Shown here: in pieces, positions 18,020 through 27,582 of the stretch
Numbering within the stretch: position 1 is the stretch's first letter
How the letters are laid out: every line of letters begins with the position of its first letter
Assembly (NCBI GenBank): GCA_031292355.1
Contig: JARLHI010000048.1
Coordinates: 496,001-560,000, forward strand
DNA: 64,000 nt
Source of the DNA: Candidatus Obscuribacterales bacterium
GTDB taxonomy: Bacteria > Cyanobacteriota > Vampirovibrionia > Obscuribacterales > Obscuribacteraceae
Reading direction: 5' to 3'
Position numbers and translations under genes: made by a program
Notes under the pieces: generated by a model
What the model was told of the DNA's origin: nothing
What the model saw: only the letters and a program-made list of their open reading frames with translations
Databases searched by the model: none

Positions 18020-19126
18020 CTACGACATTGCCACTGGCTGACGTCTTCTGCCCCAAGTGCCCTTATTTTCTTCAAAGATGCCAGCGATTGGCTCTTTGCA
18101 GTGTTTGCAGCACCCCTGAGCTATCTCAAAGGCGCCAAGTTCATACCAGTTTCTCTCAATTAAACACTTCTGGCATTTGGGACAATATGTGCTTTGGTGG
18201 GCTACATCATTGACATTACCGGTGTAGACATACTTCAAGCCAGCTTCTATTGCCTGAGAACGCGCCCGAATCAAAGTCTCAATCGGCGTTGCCGGAATGC
18301 CTTGCATGCGAAAATCTGGGTGAAAAGCCGTAAAGTGAACGGGCACAGAATCCCCAACATTCGTCAACAACCAGTCAACCATTCGCTTTATTTCATCCGC
18401 AGAGTCATTCTGACCAGGAATCATCAAATTGGTGATCTCAAACCAAACATTCGTCTCATTCTTCAAATAGCGCAAGGTATTAAGTACTGGCTGCATTTGA
18501 GACAGAGTTACTTTTTGATAGAACAACTCGGAAAATGCCTTCAAATCTACATTGGCTGCATCCATCACCGAATAAAATTCAGGACGCGCTTCATCTGTGA
18601 TGTAGCCCGCTGTGACTGCCACTGACTTTATACCAACTTCACGACAGGCTTCAGCCGTATCAATTGCATATTCTGCCCAGACGACTGGATCGTTGTAAGT
18701 AAATGCTACACTGCGACAATCTAGCCGCAGTGCGGTCTTTGCGATTTCTTCCGGTGTTGCGTTTTCACTCAGTAATTCGATTTCGCGGGATTTACTGATT
18801 GACCAATTTTGACAAAACTGACAGCCCAGGTTACATCCTGCCGTTCCAAATGACAAAACACTCGTTCCAGGTAAAAAATGATTGAGCGGTTTCTTTTCGA
18901 TCGGATCTATGCAAAATCCAGTGCTTAAGCCATAAGTTGTGAGCACCATCGAGTCATTTTCGTTTTTACGCACAAAGCAAAAACCGCGATCGCCTTGCTG
19001 CAAAACACAAGCACGAGGACATAGATCACAGTGAATGCGACCGTCGTCAAGTTTATGCCAGTAACGGCCAGGAAATGAAACTCGCTCATTCGAGTCTTTC
19101 GAATTAGATGAGTGCTCGGTTGTCAT
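18020..19126 (-). CDS. amrS: AmmeMemoRadiSam-system radical SAM enzyme
   Basis: A 368-residue radical SAM enzyme of the AmrS family (related to pyruvate-formate-lyase activases). It carries CDLCPRACVL near the N-terminus, the [4Fe-4S] motif CNLGCQFC in GTAGCNLGCQFCQNW, and AFTYNDPVVWAEYA. A C-terminal set of Cys (CPKCQKC and CCKHC) could bind a further metal. GAGG lies upstream of the ATG. The other usual members of the system (the AMMECR1 and Memo-like proteins) are not in this window, so this is an isolated copy. The modified substrate of the system is not known to me. Confidence 0.85.
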   Translation of the reverse strand: MTTEHSSNSKDSNERVSFPGRYWHKLDDGRIHCDLCPRACVLQQGDRGFCFVRKNENDSMVLTTYGLSTGFCIDPIEKKPLNHFLPGTSVLSFGTAGCNLGCQFCQNWSISKSREIELLSENATPEEIAKTALRLDCRSVAFTYNDPVVWAEYAIDTAEACREVGIKSVAVTAGYITDEARPEFYSVMDAANVDLKAFSELFYQKVTLSQMQPVLNTLRYLKNETNVWFEITNLMIPGQNDSADEIKRMVDWLLTNVGDSVPVHFTAFHPDFRMQGIPATPIETLIRARSQAIEAGLKYVYTGNVNDVAHQSTYCPKCQKCLIERNWYELGAFEIAQGCCKHCKEPIAGIFEENKGTWGRRRQPVAMS

Positions 19127-19166
19127 AGCTGCCTCAACTTTATTGCCTGAATTCAGTATATCCAGC

Positions 19167-19745
19167 TTATGTCATTTCGTATTTTTCTAAAATCGTTTGC
19201 CACAAATTCTGAGAGCGCAAAACCACTTCAATAACTTCACGCACGGCACCTTCGCCACCTTTTGCTACCGTCACATAATCAGCAGCCGCTTTCACTTCAG
19301 GACGTGCGTTCGCCACTGCACACCCAAGCCCAGCCAATTTCATCAGAGGCACATCTGTAAAGTCATCACCAATAAAAATGGCTTCTTCAGCAGTGACACC
19401 GGCATCTTGCAAAATGTGGTCCCATGTGGCTCGCTTTTCAAGATGTCCTTGAAAGACATATGTAATACCTGAATTACGGGCTCTCTCTGTTGTCGCCGGC
19501 GAATCGCGACCACTGATTACACCGAGTTTAATGCCCACATGTTTGCAGAAGTGGCAGCCAAGCCCATCATGGCTATTGAAAAATTTAAATTCAATTGCCT
19601 CGCCCTGCGCGTTTGGCAAATACGACAATTTACCATCAGTGAGTACTCCATCGACGTCCATGAGAATCAGCTTGATCTTGCTTGCGCGCTTAGCCACTTC
19701 TTCTGAAAATGGCGGTCCGCTATCATTGCTTAAAGTCGCGGTCAT
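19167..19745 (-). CDS. kdsC: 3-deoxy-D-manno-octulosonate 8-phosphate phosphatase
   Basis: A 192-residue HAD-superfamily phosphatase of the KdsC type, which hydrolyses Kdo 8-phosphate to Kdo for the lipopolysaccharide inner core. HAD motif I is LILMDVDGVLTDG. Motif II is in GVISGRDSPA, and motif IV is FIGDDFTDVPLMK. The typical KdsC phrase FNSHDGLG is present, as is the C-terminal glycine-rich GGEGAVREV. The ATG at 19745 has GGGGA just upstream; a GTG four codons earlier is possible. It implies that this organism makes Kdo, hence a Gram-negative outer membrane. Confidence 0.88.
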   Translation of the reverse strand: MTATLSNDSGPPFSEEVAKRASKIKLILMDVDGVLTDGKLSYLPNAQGEAIEFKFFNSHDGLGCHFCKHVGIKLGVISGRDSPATTERARNSGITYVFQGHLEKRATWDHILQDAGVTAEEAIFIGDDFTDVPLMKLAGLGCAVANARPEVKAAADYVTVAKGGEGAVREVIEVVLRSQNLWQTILEKYEMT

Positions 19746-19919
19746 AAGTCCCCACACATGGCTAAAATATTACTGCTCGAATCACTCATCTGGAATCACA
19801 CAGATAGTACCGCGTTTGTCGATCGGAGCTGAAAAGTCAAAACAATATCTTATTTAGCTGCGAACTTTCGATATAGTGACTGTCGTGCAAGAATTGTCGC
19901 AAGGCTTATCGTTGCCCTG

Positions 19920-21908
19920 TTGATTCTCGTGTGCACGTTCGCCGGAACTTCAATACAATCAGCACAGGCCATAAAAACCTCAACACAAAAAGCCAAGAGA
20001 AAAAAAGTGGACAGCCAAACTTACTCGCTTCTAGATGTTCAAAACATTCAAATTGAAAATCCCACTGCAGCTGTCAAAACTTTTTCTGTATCTAAAGCAC
20101 CAGGCAAACACCGTGAAATTGACTGCGACATTCTCATCGCTGGCGGCAGTATGGGCGGTATCGCCGCGGCGATAAAAATAGCCGAATGCTCGCCCAAACT
20201 AAAAGTTTGCTTGACCGAAGAAACGAGTTGGCTTGGCGGTCAGATGACATCTCAAGGAGTAAGCGCACTAGATGAGAATCAATACGTGGAGACGTCCGGT
20301 GCCTGCCTGAGCTACCAAAAGATGCGCGACTATATGCGCCTTCACTACAAAACAAAATACAAATTATCACCAGAAGCACAAGAGCAAGTTTATCTAAATC
20401 CAGGAAACAACTGGGTGTCTAGGCTTTCATTTGAACCACTGGTTGCAACGGTTTACATTGACGAAAAGCTGTCGCAAAGCGTGAACACCGAGCGACTGCA
20501 AATTTTCAAGCGTCACAAAGTCGCAAATATTGAAACTCAGTCAAATGCAGTCAAAAAAGTACTGGCATTCGATCTTGAGACGGGAGCGTCAATCACTTTC
20601 AAGCCTAAAATATGTCTCGATGCAACCGAGCTAGGCGACCTTCTACCTCTAGCAAAAGTGCCATATTCAGTGGGTTCTGACAATCGCGAAGAAACCACTG
20701 AACCACATGCTCCAATAACCGGTGATAAGGAAAATGTGCAAGATTATGTTTATCCATTCGTGGTTGATTTTCATCCTGGCACGGATAACACTACGAAAAA
20801 ACCAGAACATTACGACGAGTTCAATAGTCTCAACAAATTCGGCTTGAACGGCTACAAGATGTTCGCCGACTCAGTCGTCTACGATGAACATGGCGATCAA
20901 GAAGAATTAGGAAAACGAGTCGTCTTGCCATTTTGGACTTACAGAAGGTTGATTGATAAAAACTATTTTGAGGGACCTAATTTCCCATTCGATATCGCCA
21001 TGATCAACTGGGATAGTAATGATTTGCGCGGCTACAACATCATCGATCAAACACCGCAAACACAAGCGACCCGCCTTGCCCTCGCCAAATCATTGAGCCT
21101 TGGTTTTCTTTACTGGCTACAAAAAGAAGCAACTAGAGACGATGAGGGCACCGGCTACAAAGAACTATTTCTGCGAACGGATGTTCTGGGCACGCATGAC
21201 GGATTGTCCATGTATCCATACATAAGAGAGTCCAGACGGATTAAGGCGAAACGCACAATCATCGAACAAGATATTGTTGCCAGAGCACATCCAACCGCTC
21301 GAGCAAGAGCGTGCAGCGATAGTGTCGGGATTGGTCAGTATTTCGTGGACATCCACGGAATGCAAGAAATCAGCGGCACGGCTCAATCGACCAGACCATT
21401 TCAAATTCCACTTTCTGCACTCATTCCAGAAAATGGTGGCAATCTTTTACCCTGTTGTAAAAATATCGGCGTCACCCATATCACCAATGGAGCGTATCGA
21501 TTGCATCCCATCGAATGGGCAATAGGCGAGGCCCAGGGAACGCTTGCTGCCTATTGCCTGGAGCATCATCGTCTTCCTGAACAAGTGTTGCAAAATCCAA
21601 CTGATTTAAAAAACGTACAACAGAATCTGATTGAAAATGGAGCGCCGCTTTTCTGGTTTGACGATGTACCAACAAGCAGTCCCTTTTTCGCCGCCGCTCA
21701 ACATGCGGCTCAATTTGATTTGCTTGAGATCGATTCAAATACTTTGCACTTCAATCCAGAAGCGAATGTCAGCCAAGAAGAGCTGGATAGAGCACTGACA
21801 AAATTGCAGATTGAAAAATCAACAACTGTAGAAAAAGCTGGACTCTCTCGTGCTGCCGTGGCCATGTGGCTTTACGATGTAGCAAGAGCAGCAAATAAAA
21901 CCAAATAA
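19920..21908 (+). CDS. secreted FAD-dependent oxidoreductase (PF12831-like)
   Basis: A protein of about 662 residues that binds FAD through the Rossmann motif CDILIAGGSMGGIAAA near residue 65, followed by EETSWLGGQMTSQGVSALDE, typical of the FAD-dependent oxidoreductases often annotated as xanthan-lyase-like. The C-terminal half contains RTDVLGTHDGLSMYPYIRESRRI. The reading frame is open upstream to 19833 and encodes a better signal peptide (RIVARLIVALLILV...SAQA) than the TTG at 19920 gives, but no ATG or GTG is in frame there. The true start may be a rare codon. The substrate is unknown. Confidence 0.75.
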   Translation: MILVCTFAGTSIQSAQAIKTSTQKAKRKKVDSQTYSLLDVQNIQIENPTAAVKTFSVSKAPGKHREIDCDILIAGGSMGGIAAAIKIAECSPKLKVCLTEETSWLGGQMTSQGVSALDENQYVETSGACLSYQKMRDYMRLHYKTKYKLSPEAQEQVYLNPGNNWVSRLSFEPLVATVYIDEKLSQSVNTERLQIFKRHKVANIETQSNAVKKVLAFDLETGASITFKPKICLDATELGDLLPLAKVPYSVGSDNREETTEPHAPITGDKENVQDYVYPFVVDFHPGTDNTTKKPEHYDEFNSLNKFGLNGYKMFADSVVYDEHGDQEELGKRVVLPFWTYRRLIDKNYFEGPNFPFDIAMINWDSNDLRGYNIIDQTPQTQATRLALAKSLSLGFLYWLQKEATRDDEGTGYKELFLRTDVLGTHDGLSMYPYIRESRRIKAKRTIIEQDIVARAHPTARARACSDSVGIGQYFVDIHGMQEISGTAQSTRPFQIPLSALIPENGGNLLPCCKNIGVTHITNGAYRLHPIEWAIGEAQGTLAAYCLEHHRLPEQVLQNPTDLKNVQQNLIENGAPLFWFDDVPTSSPFFAAAQHAAQFDLLEIDSNTLHFNPEANVSQEELDRALTKLQIEKSTTVEKAGLSRAAVAMWLYDVARAANKTK

Positions 21909-21965
21909 TTGTTCTAAAAACCCCAACCCGTGAGATTGCTCGACAAAAACGGGAAAGATCACAAT

Positions 21966-24212
21966 ATGGACCAGTTTACGGGGCAGACTACTGGGCACGA
22001 CACAAACCTCAACAATGAAGAGGCGATTCACGCTTGCCCTATCTGCGGTCTTAAAGTCGATTTCTCAGTGACTATCTGTCCACGAGATGGCGCAGTCATT
22101 GCTGACTACAGCTCAACGGAACAACTTCTCGACAATCGGTACGAAGTGTTGTCGCTGGTTGCTTCAGGTGGCATGGGCTCCATCTACAAAGCCAGACAGC
22201 CGGCCTTGAACAAAATCGTCGCTATCAAAATGCTGCGTGTGCAAAATCGCAACGACGGCTCATGGGCTCGCTTTCAGCAGGAAGCAAAAGCTGCCAGCCA
22301 CCTTGAACATCGCAACATCATTCGCGTTTATGACTTCGGACAAACAGCTGACGGCCAGCCTTACATGGTCATGGACTTCGTCGAAGGCGTCAATCTACAG
22401 AATTTGATCAAAGACGAGAAAACGCTGCCCATTGAAGAATCGCTCAACATCATCAGACAAATTTGCGCAGGCATGACCCACGCTCATGGTCATCACGTCT
22501 ATCACCGCGACCTCAAACCAAGCAACATCATGTTGTCCCAGCTCGACAGTGTCAATCCGCTGGTGCGAATAGTCGATTTTGGTATCGCTAAAGTACTGGA
22601 TAGCCAGAGCGAAGGACAAAATTTGACACAGACCGGAGAAGTCTTCGGCAGCCCGCACTATATGAGTCCCGAGCAAGCTCTCGGAAGGAGAGTTGATGCA
22701 CGCTCAGATATTTATTCTGTCGGCTGCATTATGCATGAAATTCTAACGGGTTCAGTTCCACTTTCTGGTGCGACTTCTTTTGAAACGTTGATGAAGCACA
22801 TGCACGATAAACCGCTGAGTCTGCGCCAGGCAAAGCCGCTGGGAGTATTTTCGGACGAGCTGGTAGCACTAGTATTGAAATGTCTGGCCAAAGACCCACT
22901 GAAGCGCTTCCAAACCATGCAAGAGTTGAGCACTGCAATTGATTTGTTGCCAGAGTCAATTGCGATTGCCCAAAGGAGAGGTCCAGGTTCTGGTTTTACC
23001 GGTGGAACCACCACATCCATAAACATAAAAAAACTACCCACTAAACCAAAACTGCAGCGCAGTCGCTTAGCCAGCTTTGTGGAAGAAAGAAAGTTGCTAT
23101 GCCTGTCCGTTTTAATAGCCATCATTCTCGCTACCGGATTTGTCTATATCAATTTCGGTACAACAAATGGACAGAAGTTGTTTCGAGTCGACAAATTTTT
23201 TCATCTAGCGAAACAAGAAACGGCACCACCACCTGTAGTGCAAGCGGAATCCGAAAAAATCGGACCTGCGCATCCGCTATCAGACGAACCACCTCCGCCG
23301 ACGTCCATCAAAAAAATAAAAGAGGAGGATGTCGATAAAACCGTAAAAAATAGCACCACCTCTGACACAAAAAAAGAAATTGGAAACCGCTCTAACGAAA
23401 TCGCCAGTACCGAGCCTGTCGCTTCCGCAGACCAAATACCACAAGATCTTGGTTCAACAATTATTGACCTTACAAACATCGATACTGACCAAAAATTAGC
23501 GGAAAGCGTACAGGCAAATCCCAGAGCAAAAACAGTAATTTTAAAAGGGAAATATATCAGCGACAAAGGCATTCAAGTACTGACGAAACTTCCCATTGAA
23601 CGCCTGGTGATACAGGATACGAAGTTAACGAACAAAGGGTTTGCAGTGCTCGTCAATTTTCCCAATTTAGAAGTGCTCAACTTGCTACAGAATCCGAATC
23701 TCGATGATGAGAGCCTGGTGCCACTCTCCAATATGAAGAAGCTAAAAGTGTTGGACTTATCGCGAAGCCCACGTATCACGGATGCCACTTTGAGCCGATT
23801 GCCACACTCCATACAAGCACTCTGCTTACAAGCCGATTTCCGTCTGACTGAAAAAGGCTTTGCTGATGTTTGCAAACTGACTGAACTCACTTTGCTCGAT
23901 GTTAGTCGAACTCCTTTTGTAGACGATGAAGCGAAGCTCTTGCCAAAATTAACAAAGTTGCAAAAACTCTACGTCGGAGAAACTTGCCTGACAGATCGGG
24001 CGATGCCTATTCTGGGGAAATTGCCAGTAACAGAACTCTCTCTAGAAAAGACACGTATTACTAGCAAGGGCTTGATGGAACTAGCCAGTATGCCCTCTAT
24101 CATGCGAATAGTGACAAAAGGATGCCCTTACGTCAGCAAAGAAGACCGCGAAGACTTCAGAAATAAAATTAAAAAGTTCATTAATCTAGAGCCCCTCGAC
24201 GGACTCAATTGA
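21966..24212 (+). CDS. Ser/Thr protein kinase with zinc ribbon, membrane helix and leucine-rich repeats
   Basis: A protein of about 748 residues. A short zinc-ribbon-like stretch (CPIC at 24-27, CPRDG at 38) is followed by a Hanks-type kinase domain (about 59-330): glycine loop ASGGMGSIYKA at 66, VAIK with Lys88, catalytic HRDLKPSN and DFG. A single membrane helix lies near residue 370. The C-terminal 230 residues are leucine-rich repeats of the ribonuclease-inhibitor-like kind (LEVLNLLQNPNLDDE, LKVLDLSRSPRITD, LTLLDVSRTPF). The LRR part should lie outside the membrane and may be a sensor. The ATG at 21966 has GGGAAAG upstream. Confidence 0.85.
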   Translation: MDQFTGQTTGHDTNLNNEEAIHACPICGLKVDFSVTICPRDGAVIADYSSTEQLLDNRYEVLSLVASGGMGSIYKARQPALNKIVAIKMLRVQNRNDGSWARFQQEAKAASHLEHRNIIRVYDFGQTADGQPYMVMDFVEGVNLQNLIKDEKTLPIEESLNIIRQICAGMTHAHGHHVYHRDLKPSNIMLSQLDSVNPLVRIVDFGIAKVLDSQSEGQNLTQTGEVFGSPHYMSPEQALGRRVDARSDIYSVGCIMHEILTGSVPLSGATSFETLMKHMHDKPLSLRQAKPLGVFSDELVALVLKCLAKDPLKRFQTMQELSTAIDLLPESIAIAQRRGPGSGFTGGTTTSINIKKLPTKPKLQRSRLASFVEERKLLCLSVLIAIILATGFVYINFGTTNGQKLFRVDKFFHLAKQETAPPPVVQAESEKIGPAHPLSDEPPPPTSIKKIKEEDVDKTVKNSTTSDTKKEIGNRSNEIASTEPVASADQIPQDLGSTIIDLTNIDTDQKLAESVQANPRAKTVILKGKYISDKGIQVLTKLPIERLVIQDTKLTNKGFAVLVNFPNLEVLNLLQNPNLDDESLVPLSNMKKLKVLDLSRSPRITDATLSRLPHSIQALCLQADFRLTEKGFADVCKLTELTLLDVSRTPFVDDEAKLLPKLTKLQKLYVGETCLTDRAMPILGKLPVTELSLEKTRITSKGLMELASMPSIMRIVTKGCPYVSKEDREDFRNKIKKFINLEPLDGLN

Positions 24213-24222
24213 AACTAAAGCA

Positions 24223-27200
24223 TCAAAAGGAGAACAAGTATTCGAGATCTTCCTTTGTCAATTCCTTAGCTACACTTTCGTCACCACCAATAACTAAATC
24301 AGCGAGCTCTTTTTTCTTTTTCTGTAGCGCAAGAATCTTTTCTTCCACAGTACCGCGAGTGATCAATTTGTAATTGAACACATGCCTGGTTTGACCGATA
24401 CGATGGGCTCGGTCAGTGGCTTGATTTTCAACCGCAGGATTCCACCACGGGTCGTAGTGTATGACGTAATCGGCACCAGTAAGGTTAAGTCCGGTACCGC
24501 CTGCCTTAAGGCTGATCAAGAAAATTGGAATCTTTGAATCGGCATTGAAGCGATTGACCTTTTCGAGACGTTCTTGAGCAGGAGTTTGACCATCCAAATA
24601 CTCATAAACGTAACCCGCTTTTTCCAGCTCGACGCGAATCAAAGCCAGCATGCTGGTGAACTGACTGAATACAAGAATCTTGTGTCCTTCGTCGACGATT
24701 TCAGTCATCATCGCCGTAAGCGCGCTTAGCTTGGCAGAGCCAGGAGCTGGTCCTTCGCGGTTCTTCAACAAGCGTGGGTCACAGCAGACCTGACGTAATT
24801 TCAACAAAGCATCAAGAACTGAAAGCGGTTTGATACCACGCGAAGCAATCTCGCCAAAGACTTTCTGACGACATTCATCGAGAACATCAAGGTAGAGCGA
24901 CCGTTGATCGTCTTCGAGTTCGCACAATTGAATGATGTCGGTGCGGTCTGGCAGTTCCGTTTCCACCTGACTCTTGAGGCGACGCATTACAAATGGATGG
25001 ACTATTTTTCTCAGCTTCATCCCTGCCCCATCAACGCCCAATTCGATAGGACGCTCAAAGACTTCATTGAAATCTTTGTAAGTGCTGAGAAAATCTGGCA
25101 TCAAGAAATCGAACAAAGACCACAATTCTCGCAAGCGGTTTTCTACTGGTGTACCAGACAAAGCCAGCCTGTGGAACGATTTTAACGACTTAGAGGCGAT
25201 AGCTCCAACTGATTCGGGATTTTTGATATTTTGAGCTTCATCCAGAACCAGAAACTCAAATTGCACATTTTTTAGCGCTTCATAATCTCGACGGATGATG
25301 CCATATGTGGTGAAGATCAAATCAGGTTTTTTGGCGCCATCCTTTTCCAACGTCTTCAATAATTCGCCACGGTCTCGCCCAAGAAACAGTGCCGTCTTTA
25401 GAGTTGGAGCGAATTTTTCTGCCTCACTGAGCCAGTTATAGACAACCGAGGTAGGTGCAACAACAAGGGTGGGACAGCGCTTTTGTTCTTTATGATGCGA
25501 CAACAGCATTGCCAGAGTTTGAATGGTTTTTCCCAAGCCCATGTCGTCAGCAAGTATGCCTGCCAATCCGTACTCTCGCAAGAATGACAGCCAGTTGCAT
25601 CCTTCTTTTTGATATTCGCGCAGCTCACCTTTAAAGCTCGGATGCATTTTCATCGGCTCTAGCTCACGGAAATTATGCATACGATAGAGGAATTCTTTGA
25701 AGCCCTCATCAGACTCCATCTCTATTTCGTGAGTCTCAAGCGCATGAACGATCGGCAATGCTTGATAAAGTGGGCGCGAAGTATCTTTGCTCTGACCGAT
25801 AGTTTTTAAAAGTGCGAGTAAAGAATTGGCATTGATTCGAACGTGCTCGCCATTTTCTAATTTAACGTAATTACGATTGCGGAATAGAACTTCAATCACC
25901 TGCCCGAAGGGCACTGCCGTTCCTTCAGATGAAGCGGATAGATCAAAGTCGAATTTGAATGAATGCTTTTGCAACGACAATTTAGCTTTGAGCTTAAGCG
26001 GTTCGGCACGAACTACATAGCTCTTGAGAGTATCGATGCCTGTCGTTTCCCATTCAGCCGTCTGCTCAGTCGACAGGTAATAGAGAGCATCGAGTGCCGG
26101 TTCTTCGACGAACAGAAATCGATCGGCGATAGTACGTTGCGGTTGCATATTCATCAAGAAACGGCGGACCTGACTTTCCTGATCCCACAATCTTTTCACC
26201 CAGACGCTTTGCCCGGTATCAGATATGGTGCGCGTATAAAGTTCAGATTCGACCGCACTGGTTTCATCGCGGGATGGCAAAACCAGATTGCCATAACCAA
26301 AACCAAGGCTTACTTCTAAATTGTTTATTGTCCCAGTCGCACCAACAGCCTGACTTGGAGCCTTACGCTCGCAAACGCGAATAACAACGCGTGGCGGCTC
26401 GGTGATAGCAATTGGAAAGGGCGCCGCTGCTTCGTCAAGACGCACTTCCATGCGCTTACGCAAAATAGGCAAATCAACAGCAAGAAATTTAGGCACCACC
26501 TCTAACTTGACCGTCATCAAGCCATGGGCATCCATAAATGGATGTAATTTTTGAATCGCACTCAAATCGATACTGTAGAGCACGTTATCAGATAGAACCC
26601 AACTCGATTGTTGTCCCAGAAAATAAACTGGTTGCGGCAAAGGTTGCATATCGGCATCAAGAGCTTCAAGACGCAGTTGCAACTCGCCGTTTTCTGTCTC
26701 AGAAAGAACCGCTTGTGGCTTTAACGGAGTGGTGGAGAACGTTATTGGCTGAGCGTCTGTTGTGTTAATCAGCTTTGCGCATAAACTCAAGTGCCCGAGT
26801 ACAACGCCTTCATCCCCTCTAGGAATGCGATGACCGCCGGCTGTACCTTTTGTAGTTTGAGGCAGCGACGTCAAATATTTGGCCAATTTGTAAATGCGCG
26901 AATCAGGCTCAAAGATATTGAGAACTTCCGGCGGCACCTTAAGAATATTGACCTTGCCGGACGGCTCATTTGGAACCGTTCCCACAATCAAAGCTAAAGG
27001 CTTTTCCAGAACCAACAATCCGAGCGTAAACTCAGGCACTTCGCCGGTTGCAGTCGCGGTTTTAGGGTCGTCGAGCAGATCTTTGGCTTTAGGCGCACGC
27101 TCGGCTGGAGCCTCACGAGGCTTTTCGTTTTCGTTAAGATCAAAGCGAACACCCGGATTAGCCCGGGCAATTTGAGTCAGCAGCACAGCCACTGAATGCT

Positions 27201-27459
27201 TACAGACTTCCTCGAAGTAAGGACATGAGCACACCGCCTTGAAATCTTCAGGCGATTCAATTGTGACGTTGACTTTATAAGGCTGAGGCTCAGAGCCAAT
27301 TACTAAAGCTTCGACGTTTTTGCCGCCGTCATCTTCTTCGTATTTAAGAACTTTTTTGCGTCGGTAGTACTGAACTCCCCGACGATAGACAGGTTCACTG
27401 CTGGCTTCTTGAACGGCTTGAAGTGACAGTGCAGTGCGTTTACCAGTAGCTGGTTTCAT
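24223..27459 (-). CDS. SWIM zinc-finger SNF2-family helicase
   Basis: A 1078-residue Swi2/Snf2-type ATPase with an N-terminal SWIM finger (Cys77, Cys79, Cys86, His88 in CSCPYFEEVCKH). A bacterial SNF2-associated middle region (about 150-600) precedes the SNF2 core. Walker A is in LADDMGLGKTIQTLA, the DEAQ box is in VLDEAQNIKNPES, and the C-terminal helicase motifs are VFSQFTSML, YLDGQT and DRAHRIGQTRHV. These proteins translocate on DNA and remodel DNA-protein complexes; a role in repair or RNA-polymerase recycling is plausible but unproven. It is convergent with the LRR kinase, with 10 bases between the stops. Confidence 0.9.
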   Translation of the reverse strand: MKPATGKRTALSLQAVQEASSEPVYRRGVQYYRRKKVLKYEEDDGGKNVEALVIGSEPQPYKVNVTIESPEDFKAVCSCPYFEEVCKHSVAVLLTQIARANPGVRFDLNENEKPREAPAERAPKAKDLLDDPKTATATGEVPEFTLGLLVLEKPLALIVGTVPNEPSGKVNILKVPPEVLNIFEPDSRIYKLAKYLTSLPQTTKGTAGGHRIPRGDEGVVLGHLSLCAKLINTTDAQPITFSTTPLKPQAVLSETENGELQLRLEALDADMQPLPQPVYFLGQQSSWVLSDNVLYSIDLSAIQKLHPFMDAHGLMTVKLEVVPKFLAVDLPILRKRMEVRLDEAAAPFPIAITEPPRVVIRVCERKAPSQAVGATGTINNLEVSLGFGYGNLVLPSRDETSAVESELYTRTISDTGQSVWVKRLWDQESQVRRFLMNMQPQRTIADRFLFVEEPALDALYYLSTEQTAEWETTGIDTLKSYVVRAEPLKLKAKLSLQKHSFKFDFDLSASSEGTAVPFGQVIEVLFRNRNYVKLENGEHVRINANSLLALLKTIGQSKDTSRPLYQALPIVHALETHEIEMESDEGFKEFLYRMHNFRELEPMKMHPSFKGELREYQKEGCNWLSFLREYGLAGILADDMGLGKTIQTLAMLLSHHKEQKRCPTLVVAPTSVVYNWLSEAEKFAPTLKTALFLGRDRGELLKTLEKDGAKKPDLIFTTYGIIRRDYEALKNVQFEFLVLDEAQNIKNPESVGAIASKSLKSFHRLALSGTPVENRLRELWSLFDFLMPDFLSTYKDFNEVFERPIELGVDGAGMKLRKIVHPFVMRRLKSQVETELPDRTDIIQLCELEDDQRSLYLDVLDECRQKVFGEIASRGIKPLSVLDALLKLRQVCCDPRLLKNREGPAPGSAKLSALTAMMTEIVDEGHKILVFSQFTSMLALIRVELEKAGYVYEYLDGQTPAQERLEKVNRFNADSKIPIFLISLKAGGTGLNLTGADYVIHYDPWWNPAVENQATDRAHRIGQTRHVFNYKLITRGTVEEKILALQKKKKELADLVIGGDESVAKELTKEDLEYLFSF

Positions 27460-27582
27460 CAGATTTTTCTGGACCTTGTTGCCAAATAGCGACTACAAAG
27501 ATTAAACCGAGCGCTAGATTGAAGCGCAACGGTGGAAGAAACGAACTCCCTCGACTAATAAGCTTAGCACGCGCAAGGCGCT

